Shown piece after piece: positions 16,167-22,992 of a stretch of DNA of 54,604 bases. The stretch is from the NCBI GenBank assembly GCA_030149525.1, contig JASBRJ010000331.1:1-54604 (forward strand), read 5' to 3'. The position numbers and the translations under genes are program-made. Under the pieces are notes generated by a model. That model was given only the letters and a program-made list of their open reading frames with translations. It was not told where the DNA came from and ran no database searches. Source of the DNA: a bacterium (GTDB lineage: Bacteria > Vulcanimicrobiota > Xenobia > Xenobiales > JADMJV01). Positions within the stretch are counted from its first letter, which is position 1. The number at the start of each line of letters is the position of its first letter.

Positions 16167-17480
16167 ATGCGAGATAAACTAACATTCAACGGCTTCCTTC
16201 TGGGTCTTGCAGAGGGAGGGGACAAAGACTCAGAGGGCTTCTTTACACTTAGCGCCGAGAAGACCGTGGAGCGCTTGACCGAGCAGTATGCCGGCGACTC
16301 CACTCTCGGCTACGTAGAGCTTCTCCAGGGGATGCAAGAACTAGGAAGCACACAGGTCGACCTGGTGCTCCACGATTCTCACCGTTTCGGGTTGTGGTCG
16401 AATTTTTCAGAGTCGCTCCCTGACTTTCGAGCTATTTTCGAGAATCCGTATCGATTACTTGATGCCAAAGACTCGCTTCAGAGTGCGGTGGCGCTTTTGA
16501 TGCTGGTTCACCGCAAAGACAGGGTTCTTGTCTCTCTCTATCCACACGGCCTGAGGCCGAGACATTATCGTTACCAAGCAAGTGAGCATCGTTTCGTGGA
16601 GGACCGTGACTACGAGTTCTCTTTGCCTCCCAAGTATCGGCGCAAAGGGGGGAGCTGGCTGGGGCTCAACATCGCCTCCGAGAAAGCTTTGGTTCTTCAG
16701 ACGGACCGAAGCAACAGTTGGAGAAGGACGGGTCTGTCCAAAGAGTTTGCCAACCGTCTAGCGTTCTACGGGGTTCCCCTCACCTTCCGGGGTCAAAATC
16801 TGCAGTGCCCTCTCCCCGGTCGTCTGGTGCCGGTGGATAACTCCGCTCGTTCTCCGGTGGGTGGCATGGGTCACAGTTGGATCCCGATGGCCTTCAAGTA
16901 TTTCCCGGCCACCGGCAGATCCTCTCATTACTTCCTGTCTGAGCCTTTTACCGGCTTCATCGCACCCAAAGTGAGACTCGGTGAGGCGCTCCTGGAAGGC
17001 AGGAACTCAAGTCAGAAGCCCTGCTTTGTAAGTTTTCCAGAGTGTCCGCAAACCGAGTATGGAGCGGTCGTTCCCTTTCTCGCCGGTTGGTGGCCCCTGG
17101 GCCGAGCGCTGACGGTTCCGGGCTTTCGAAGCTTCCCTCTCAAGCTTAAGAATCCGCGTCTTGAACCGCCACTTTTCATCGGCCAGGCTTCCGGGAAGCC
17201 GTTGCTGTGTTCCAAGGTGATCATGCTGAGTACGGCCTTGAAGGGGCCGAGCACCGTGGTCTTTGTCAAAAGCGGGACGGTCCTGGGAGCACATCATGCT
17301 GAGCTGGGAGTGCCGGGGACGTTGTGTGTGGTGGGAATGGACAACCTCACCACCGACCTTTCCAGGCGTTCGGTTCGGCGAGACGAGAATTATCATCAGA
17401 TGATCCAGCAGCTGACCCGTGAGGTCCAGGAGTTTTATGAGGAGACCGCCCAAGTTCTGGGGTTCTCACGGGCCGGTTGA
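16167..17480 (+). CDS. Uncharacterised cytoplasmic protein, possibly related to GHKL-type ATPase fold
   Basis: I prefer ATG 16167 (GGGG just upstream, AT-richer DNA before it) over ATG 16104, giving 437 residues. The N-terminal half shows FTLSAEKTVERLTE, then YVELLQGMQELGSTQVDLVL and SLQSAVALLMLVHRKDRVLVSL. This pattern recalls degenerate Hsp90-like N-terminal domains of some bacterial proteins, where a helix of the VELVQAA type is followed by a strand and a second A-L rich helix. I do not see intact ATP-binding glycines, so this is only a suggestion. The C-terminal half ends in an amphipathic helix. There is no signal peptide. No known partner is adjacent; the next gene is 245 bp away. Confidence 0.55.
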   Translation: MRDKLTFNGFLLGLAEGGDKDSEGFFTLSAEKTVERLTEQYAGDSTLGYVELLQGMQELGSTQVDLVLHDSHRFGLWSNFSESLPDFRAIFENPYRLLDAKDSLQSAVALLMLVHRKDRVLVSLYPHGLRPRHYRYQASEHRFVEDRDYEFSLPPKYRRKGGSWLGLNIASEKALVLQTDRSNSWRRTGLSKEFANRLAFYGVPLTFRGQNLQCPLPGRLVPVDNSARSPVGGMGHSWIPMAFKYFPATGRSSHYFLSEPFTGFIAPKVRLGEALLEGRNSSQKPCFVSFPECPQTEYGAVVPFLAGWWPLGRALTVPGFRSFPLKLKNPRLEPPLFIGQASGKPLLCSKVIMLSTALKGPSTVVFVKSGTVLGAHHAELGVPGTLCVVGMDNLTTDLSRRSVRRDENYHQMIQQLTREVQEFYEETAQVLGFSRAG

Positions 17481-17725
17481 GCTCAGCAGCCACCTGGAGA
17501 ACAGAGCGATTCAGAAACATAGAAATGCAAAAAAGACGACTCTCGCCGCCTTCTCCCTGTACCTTGTCGTGTCCAGCCACCTATCACGACGCCCGCCGAC
17601 ACTAAGTTCGGCACTCCATTGAGCTGTTGCTCAGGTACACTCACATTATGGAGAACCGAGTCCGAAGACATGTGAAATCCATGTAAACAAGACGGAGGTT
17701 TGCTTCCTCTTCCGAACCCTGGTCC
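17481..17725 (+). other. Intergenic region upstream of beta-CASP gene
   Basis: This is 245 bp with no frame of coding character. A purine-rich GACGGAGG at 17691-17698 lies 28 bp from the ATG, too far to be its ribosome site. A short GAGC-TGTT-GCTC hairpin lies near 17618-17631. No confident promoter was identified. Confidence 0.4.
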
Positions 17726-19102
17726 ATGGAATTGCAATTTCTGGGAGCCGCCGGTACGGTGACAGGCTCCAAGTTTCATCTTACACACAACGGGCGCAGT
17801 GCTCTCATTGATGCTGGAATGTTCCAGGGGCCCAGGGCACTTCGCAAAAAGAACTGGGAGCCTCTTCCCATCGACCCTGCCGACCTCGACGCGGTGATTC
17901 TCACCCACGCTCACATCGATCACACGGGCTACCTCCCTCGATTGGGACGCGACGGCTTAAAGGCTCCCGTACATTGCACCTGGGGAACTCGAGACCTGTG
18001 CAAGATCTTGCTCCCTGACGCAGCACGTTTGCAAGAGGAAGAAGCCAATTTTCGCAACCGCAAGAAGCGCTCTAAGCACAGTCCCGCTCTTCCTCTCTTT
18101 TCCATTGTGGATGCCGAGCAGGTGCTCAGTCGTCTGGTGGGTCACCGTTACCACGAGGCCTTTGAGCCGATTGAGGGTTGGCAAGCTTACTATCGGGACG
18201 CAGGTCACATCCTGGGTTCCGCCTGGATCGATCTGAAGATAGGGGAGAAGCGTCTCGTCTTCAGTGGGGATCTTGGCCGAACCAAAGCGCCCATCCTGAA
18301 AGACCCGGAGCCGCCGGAGGGCCGTTGTGACGTTCTGCTGCTGGAGTCGACCTACGGCAATCGAGAGCATCCTCACAACGACAAGCGCGAAGACCTGGGC
18401 GAGATCGTCAAAGAAGTGGCTAAAAGGAAGGGAACACTGGTGATTCCCGCCTTCGCCGTGGAGCGAACCCAGGAAATTTTGTACCTCCTGGAAGAGCTCT
18501 TGAGAAACGACGACATACCCAAACTCCCGGTGTTTATCGATTCTCCCATGGCCGTTCGCGCTACCCGTTTGTTTCGTGAGTATCACGAGTACTACGATGA
18601 GGAGACCAAAGCTTTAGTGGCTCAAGGTGAGAGAGTTCTCTCCTACAAGAACCTCCATCTTTGTGAATCGGTGCAGGAATCGAAAAGTGTCCTCAAGACC
18701 CCGGCACCCAAAATTGTCATCTCTGCTTCGGGGATGGCTACCGGCGGCCGAATCCTCCACCATCTCAAGAATTATCTTCCCGATCCGAAGAATCATGTTT
18801 TAGTTGTGGGCTACCAATCGGTGGGCACGCGAGGTTGGCGACTCATCACAGGCGACGAAGAGATCAAGATCTTCGGCGACTGGGTTCCGGTGAAAGCGGG
18901 CGTCAGCAAGTTGGAGGGCTTTAGCGGGCATGCCGATCACACGGAAATCATGAAATGGTGTGACGGATTTAGTGAGCCACCCACGACCACCTATTTGGTG
19001 CATGGAGAGCCGGACTCTCTTCAGGCTCAGGCTGAGGCTCTCAGGAATCGCGGCTGGAATGTGGTGGTTCCTGAGTATGGTCAGACGGTGGGTCTTGCTT
19101 AG
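17726..19102 (+). CDS. MBL-fold beta-CASP ribonuclease/exonuclease family protein
   Basis: A 458-residue protein starting MELQFLGAAGTVTGSKF. It has the metallo-beta-lactamase metal site HAHIDHTGYL (HxHxDH) and a second His in DAGHILGSAW. DSPMAVRATRLF marks the beta-CASP domain, ASGMATGGRILHHLK is the beta-CASP motif C region, and FSGHADHTEIMKW holds the final catalytic His. These are the features of the CPSF73/TTHA0252-like RNA-specificity (RMMBL) family, which cuts RNA with two zinc ions. It ends directly against the next ATG (TAG-ATG), so it shares a transcript with the arginase-like gene and speE. Confidence 0.93.
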   Translation: MELQFLGAAGTVTGSKFHLTHNGRSALIDAGMFQGPRALRKKNWEPLPIDPADLDAVILTHAHIDHTGYLPRLGRDGLKAPVHCTWGTRDLCKILLPDAARLQEEEANFRNRKKRSKHSPALPLFSIVDAEQVLSRLVGHRYHEAFEPIEGWQAYYRDAGHILGSAWIDLKIGEKRLVFSGDLGRTKAPILKDPEPPEGRCDVLLLESTYGNREHPHNDKREDLGEIVKEVAKRKGTLVIPAFAVERTQEILYLLEELLRNDDIPKLPVFIDSPMAVRATRLFREYHEYYDEETKALVAQGERVLSYKNLHLCESVQESKSVLKTPAPKIVISASGMATGGRILHHLKNYLPDPKNHVLVVGYQSVGTRGWRLITGDEEIKIFGDWVPVKAGVSKLEGFSGHADHTEIMKWCDGFSEPPTTTYLVHGEPDSLQAQAEALRNRGWNVVVPEYGQTVGLA

Positions 19103-19744
19103 ATGGCTCTCCCTTTGGTCAGGCTGAGTCTCTTCGGTGAGTTGGTGTCGCAGCTTCTGGAAGAGCTTCCTGGCGAATCCCCTTATTTTGCCCGAGAGCT
19201 GTCCTCCCTGAGTTGCCGGGAAGGGGAAATCGTTCTCGGCGGCAGCCCCCATGAAGTTGGGGAGCACTGGCGCTCCCGCCAGGATTTTCCCCTTCTCTAT
19301 CTCGGTGGGGATGGGAGTGGGGCACTTCGATGGGGGGAGACTCTCGGGGAGGGGCGCGTCACCGCGGTGGGAGCGACTCAGTTTAGTAAGTCGGAGGGCC
19401 ATCAGTTGCGGAGGAGTCAACGTTTCTTACCCTCCTGCGACCTGGGCTTCGATGTTGCCCTCAAGACAGCGCTATGGGAGCTTTCAGGGCGTGAAGTTGC
19501 CGTGAGTCTCCACATGAACCTATTTTCTCGAGCGACTCTCTTAAACCTAACGAATGGAAGTTTCCGGGGGCTTCAACCAGGAACTTTTCTCTCTTGCCTC
19601 GATTCGTGTCCTTCGGTTTCCGTTTCTCGACTCCATGTGTGGGGAGGCTTCCGTGAGCCGCTCGGTCCCAACGATCCGGCGGTGGCCTTGGGAGCTGAGA
19701 TAGTGAGAGACCTACTTCTTGCCTGGTGGCGAAAGGATACGTAG
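19103..19744 (+). CDS. Degenerate arginase/agmatinase-fold protein lacking metal ligands
   Basis: A 213-residue protein starting at the ATG that abuts the previous stop. The pattern aligns with ureohydrolases. LGGDGSGALRWG stands where agmatinases have GGDHS. REVAVSLHMNLFSRA stands where they have REVYLSIDIDVLDPA. VSRLHVWGGFREPLGPNDPAVALGAEIVRDLLLAW matches the C-terminal FD-EVNPPYD...TA-LAA-I-RELL helix. The metal-binding His and Asp residues (GGDHS, DAHxD, DIDxxDP) are replaced or absent, so hydrolase activity is unlikely. It lies 2 bp before speE, where an agmatinase is expected in many genomes, so a structural or regulatory role in polyamine metabolism is plausible. Family assignment is by eye and moderate in certainty. 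Confidence 0.55.
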   Translation: MALPLVRLSLFGELVSQLLEELPGESPYFARELSSLSCREGEIVLGGSPHEVGEHWRSRQDFPLLYLGGDGSGALRWGETLGEGRVTAVGATQFSKSEGHQLRRSQRFLPSCDLGFDVALKTALWELSGREVAVSLHMNLFSRATLLNLTNGSFRGLQPGTFLSCLDSCPSVSVSRLHVWGGFREPLGPNDPAVALGAEIVRDLLLAWWRKDT

Positions 19745-19746
19745 TT

Positions 19747-20625
19747 ATGGAACTTTGGTTTAGTGAAGATTTTTCCGGCGGGAGCCGGTTTGGAGCGAGG
19801 GTGACCCAGGTTGTGGCCTCTCATAAAAGCGAGTTCCAGCAGATCGATATTCTAGCCACCGAGGTTTTCGGAAAGATGCTTGTCATCGACGGCAAGGTTC
19901 AGGCCTGCGAAATGGACGAGTTTGTTTACCACGAGATGCTGACCCATCCAGCCTTGCTCAGTCACCCCAACCCCAGGAAGGTTTTGGTGGCAGGTGGGGG
20001 AGACGGCGGAACGGTGCGCGAGTGCCTCAAACATTCGTGTGTCCAGGAGGTGACTCTGGTGGAGATAGACCGCATGGTCATTGAGCTTTGCCAAACTCAC
20101 ATGCCCGGACTCGCTTCCAGATTGTCGGAAGACAGCCGGGTTCGCGTGGCTCCCGACGACGCTTCCAAGATTATACAGCAAGCACGCAATATGGACGTTA
20201 TTCTGGTGGATTCGAGCGACCCGGTCGGCCCTTCAGAGGCTCTTTTTCAGCCCGAGTTTTTCCAAGAATTACATACAGCCCTCAGCGAGGACGGAATCAC
20301 CTGTCTGCAAGCGGGTTCTCCTTTTCTCGGCCCAGAGCAAGTGGTCAAGATGGCTCTCGACCTGAAAAAGTTCTTTCCGGTGGTTCATCTTTTAACGATT
20401 CCCGTACCGTCCTATCCGGGCGGCACCTGGTGCCTGGCCCTGGCGTCGAAGGCCGATTGGAATCCTCGAGGGGACTCCGGTCAACTGATTCGCCAACGCT
20501 TCCAAGACCGTGGCCTCACCGATCAAACGAAGTATCTCACAAAGGATATGTTGGGTCCTTGCTTTGAGGTACCCGCTTTCTTGATGAGTATCTTCCGAAG
20601 AGAGCAGCAGGCGGTCGCCCGTTGA
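19747..20625 (+). CDS. speE: Spermidine synthase (polyamine aminopropyltransferase)
   Basis: ATG 19747 has AAAGGA about 9 bp upstream; an upstream GTG at 19726 overlaps the previous gene. The 292-residue protein has the N-terminal beta domain (SEDFSGGSRFGARV, FGKMLVIDGKVQ). The dcSAM site follows: VLVAGGGDGGTVRECLKH, then VEIDRMVIEL. The catalytic-Asp region is VILVDSSDPVGPSEALF, and the C-terminal YPGGTWCLALAS block is also present. It transfers aminopropyl from decarboxylated S-adenosylmethionine to putrescine in the cytoplasm. It is preceded by a dead arginase-fold gene and overlaps the start of gmhB by 4 bp, so these genes are co-translated. Confidence 0.95.
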   Translation: MELWFSEDFSGGSRFGARVTQVVASHKSEFQQIDILATEVFGKMLVIDGKVQACEMDEFVYHEMLTHPALLSHPNPRKVLVAGGGDGGTVRECLKHSCVQEVTLVEIDRMVIELCQTHMPGLASRLSEDSRVRVAPDDASKIIQQARNMDVILVDSSDPVGPSEALFQPEFFQELHTALSEDGITCLQAGSPFLGPEQVVKMALDLKKFFPVVHLLTIPVPSYPGGTWCLALASKADWNPRGDSGQLIRQRFQDRGLTDQTKYLTKDMLGPCFEVPAFLMSIFRREQQAVAR

Positions 20626-21170
20626 GTCGACCCTGGCTGATTTTGGACAGAGACGATACCATTCTCGACGATCCCGGCTACCTCAGCGACCCGCAGAAGA
20701 TTCGTTTCTTACCGGGAGCCGTAGCCGGGCTGAAGAGATTCCACGCTGCCGGATGGCCATTGGTGGTGGTGACCAATCAGTCCGGACTGGGACGAGGCTA
20801 TTTCGGCCTGCAAGAGTTGGAGAGTGTCCATGCTCGATTGCGCAGTCTCCTCTGCGATCAGGGAGTCGACTTGGCAGGGATTTATTTCTGCCCTCACGCT
20901 CCTGATGAGGGGTGTGATTGTCGAAAGCCGAAGCCGGATCTCGCCTACAAAGCCTCCCGGGCTCTCGGCCTTTCGCTTTCGGACTGTGTTGTCGTTGGAG
21001 ATAAGGAGTCGGATCTACGATTGGGATGGGCGGTGAAAGCCCGTTACGTGGCCCAGATCGTGGCCAAACAGAAGCCTTCGCCTCAGGCTCAGGGCCATTT
21101 TCAGGATCTAAATGAGATGGCGAACTTCTTTCTGGGCGAGTCTTTTAGCTCTGCTGAGCTGCGTTCTTGA
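20622..21170 (+). CDS. gmhB: D-glycero-D-manno-heptose 1,7-bisphosphate 7-phosphatase (HAD family)
   Basis: TTG 20622 overlaps the TGA of speE by 4 bp. The 182-residue HAD enzyme has DRDDT (nucleophile Asp), TNQSG (motif II Thr), the zinc-binding CPHAPDEGCDCRKP loop that distinguishes GmhB, and GDKESDL (motif III/IV). It dephosphorylates heptose bisphosphate on the way to ADP-heptose for lipopolysaccharide core, which supports a diderm envelope; histidinol-phosphatase-type relatives also exist. It overlaps the end of the convergent trmB by 26 bp. No other heptose gene is in the window. Confidence 0.88.
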   Translation: MSRPWLILDRDDTILDDPGYLSDPQKIRFLPGAVAGLKRFHAAGWPLVVVTNQSGLGRGYFGLQELESVHARLRSLLCDQGVDLAGIYFCPHAPDEGCDCRKPKPDLAYKASRALGLSLSDCVVVGDKESDLRLGWAVKARYVAQIVAKQKPSPQAQGHFQDLNEMANFFLGESFSSAELRS

Positions 21171-22071
21171 CGATATCCAGAGCCCTTTGAACCGAGGCCA
21201 CCGGGAGAAGCGGGGGGCCACCGGCGGGATGAATCTTCCACCCGTTTTCCTGCTTCTTAATTCGAATGTAGAAGTGTTGTTCGATGGTTTCCTCGTGGGA
21301 GTACACTTCGAGTAGACCGATGTTTTGCTCTGGATCGAAGATGAACTGTTTGAACTGAATGCTGTATGGGTCTTGCTCGTCTACCAGTTTGAGATTTCTC
21401 GGGTCGAGATGGGGAACCACATGATGCTTCACAATAAGTACCTCGGGATTCTGAATAGTGCGGTGGTCACGTTTATGAAAAATGAGCTTGTAGAACTCGG
21501 TCTGGCCGGTCTCTTCCCATTTTTTCTCGTATTTTGTGCTGAAACTTGCTGCGATGATCTCTAACTTCAGCTCCATGCCCGTTTTTTCCAGAGTGTTGTC
21601 TTCCAGAATTTCATCTTTATAATCGGCGGAGTCGGTGACCACGGTGAGGGTGCCTCCGTCGACGAGTCGAGAGTTGCAGAGGCGAATAAAGGCGGGTTTG
21701 AAGAGGCGAAACTTGGCGTGTCGCTTCTTGGGCCAGGGGCAGGGATAGAGGGCCGTGATGGAACTCACCGAGTGCTCCTGGAAGTCCCACACCAGGGCCG
21801 TTCGAGCATCCTCCCAGAGCAGTCGGACGTTTTTCAGACGGTTCCTATCGGCCAGGGCCGCAGCTCTCTTAATGGACCCCCAGGTCATTTCTATGCCCAG
21901 GTAATTGGAGTCGGGGTCGTCAGCGGCGCATCTGGTGAGATAATCTCCGTTGCCGAAGCCGATTTCCAGATGAAGGGGAGCCGAACGACCGAATTCCCGG
22001 TCCCACAGAATGGGAAGTGAGCGCGCCCTCCAGGGCACGTAATTTTCCAACGATTTTGACTTTGTCGCCAT
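21145..22071 (-). CDS. trmB: tRNA (guanine-N7-)-methyltransferase with C-terminal extension
   Basis: A 308-residue protein. The methyltransferase part runs to about residue 205. It has the SAM motif LHLEIGFGNGDYLTR, the acidic GIEMTWGSIKRA, the YPCPWPKKRHAKFR loop that TrmB proteins use in place of DPWPKKRH, and TEFYKLIF at the end. The remaining ~100 residues (EVLIVKHHVVPHLDPR onward) form an extension as in Aquifex-type TrmB and contain beta-like segments (GLLEVYSHEETIEQHFYIRI). It methylates G46 in the tRNA variable loop. The start at ATG 22071 is the family start. It shares a 123-bp divergent gap with folE2. Confidence 0.93.
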   Translation of the reverse strand: MATKSKSLENYVPWRARSLPILWDREFGRSAPLHLEIGFGNGDYLTRCAADDPDSNYLGIEMTWGSIKRAAALADRNRLKNVRLLWEDARTALVWDFQEHSVSSITALYPCPWPKKRHAKFRLFKPAFIRLCNSRLVDGGTLTVVTDSADYKDEILEDNTLEKTGMELKLEIIAASFSTKYEKKWEETGQTEFYKLIFHKRDHRTIQNPEVLIVKHHVVPHLDPRNLKLVDEQDPYSIQFKQFIFDPEQNIGLLEVYSHEETIEQHFYIRIKKQENGWKIHPAGGPPLLPVASVQRALDIVKNAAQQS

Positions 22072-22144
22072 GCCTGGAAGGCTACTGGAAAGAAGCGGCG
22101 GCCCCTGCCGATGACCTATAGGTTTCCCGGAACTCCATCTTCGG

Positions 22145-22150
22145 TATGAT
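22145..22150 (+). promoter_or_regulatory. Candidate -10 box for folE2
   Basis: TATGAT (one mismatch to TATAAT) lies 45 bp before the folE2 GTG. The -35 (TTTCCC 16 bp upstream) is poor, so confidence is low. The ribosome site AGGAG (22181-22185) is 9 bp from GTG 22195. Confidence 0.3.
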
Positions 22151-22194
22151 GGTAGACGACCCGGAAAGTCTAAACTTTGTAGGAGAAACGTTCG

Positions 22195-22992
22195 GTGGAA
22201 CTAGTTGACATTCAAAAGACAGAAGATCTCAGGAAAGTCGCCCTGGATCAGGTGGGGGTCTGTGATCTCAAATACCCCATTACGGTGTTGGATCGAACCC
22301 AAGGCAAGCAACAGACCATCGCTAATGTGGCGTTGAGCGTTTCCCTCCCCCCTGAGGTCAAGGGAACCCACATGAGCCGTTTCATTGCCATCATGAACGA
22401 CTATCGCGGCGAAATCACCATGACGGCCATTCCCTGCATCCTCCGCGATCTGAAGCTCAAGCTCGAAGCCACTGCGGCCCAGGTCTCCATGACGTTCCCC
22501 TACTTCATCGAGAAAGCGGCGCCGGTCAGTGGTCAGAAGGGCTATCTTGACTGCGAATGCACGTTCAACGGAGAGAGCGGTCCGGCGGGCGAGAAGTTTC
22601 AAATGATCGTGAAAGTGCCGGTGGCAAGCCTTTGCCCGTGCAGTAAGGCGATTAGCGACTACGGCGCTCACAACCAGCGAGGCGAAGTGGAGATGAGCGT
22701 TCGCCTGGCCGAAAACAATGATAAACTTTGCAAACTCTGGATTGAAGAGCTTTTTGAAATGGCCGAGAACTCGGCTTCGGCTCCGCTTTATCCACTGCTC
22801 AAGCGACCGGACGAGCGCTTCGTCACGATGCAGGCCTACGAGAACCCGGCCTTTGTGGAAGATATTGTCCGAAACGTTGCGGTCAAACTCAGAGACGACG
22901 AGCGAATCAAGGCGTTCGAAGTGAAAGTCACCAATTTTGAAAGCATTCACGCTCACAACGCCTTCGCGGTAGCTCGATTCAGTCGAGAATGA
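22195..22992 (+). CDS. folE2: GTP cyclohydrolase FolE2 (type IB)
   Basis: GTG 22195 has AGGAG 9 bp upstream. The 265-residue protein fits the FolE2 family, with KGTHMSRF, LCPCSKAISDYGAHNQRG (active-site Cys and family block) and ESIHAHNAFA near the C-terminus. FolE2 converts GTP to dihydroneopterin triphosphate for folate and queuosine and uses Mn2+ or other metals instead of Zn2+. It is often found where zinc is limiting. The stop overlaps the start of the FtsX-type permease (ATGA), so the two are translationally coupled even though their functions have no obvious link. Confidence 0.96.
   Translation: MELVDIQKTEDLRKVALDQVGVCDLKYPITVLDRTQGKQQTIANVALSVSLPPEVKGTHMSRFIAIMNDYRGEITMTAIPCILRDLKLKLEATAAQVSMTFPYFIEKAAPVSGQKGYLDCECTFNGESGPAGEKFQMIVKVPVASLCPCSKAISDYGAHNQRGEVEMSVRLAENNDKLCKLWIEELFEMAENSASAPLYPLLKRPDERFVTMQAYENPAFVEDIVRNVAVKLRDDERIKAFEVKVTNFESIHAHNAFAVARFSRE

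Noticed and set aside
22072-22194. Folate, preQ1 or zinc-related riboswitch before folE2
   Set aside because: The leader after the likely -10 is only about 40 nt and shows no conserved riboswitch core.
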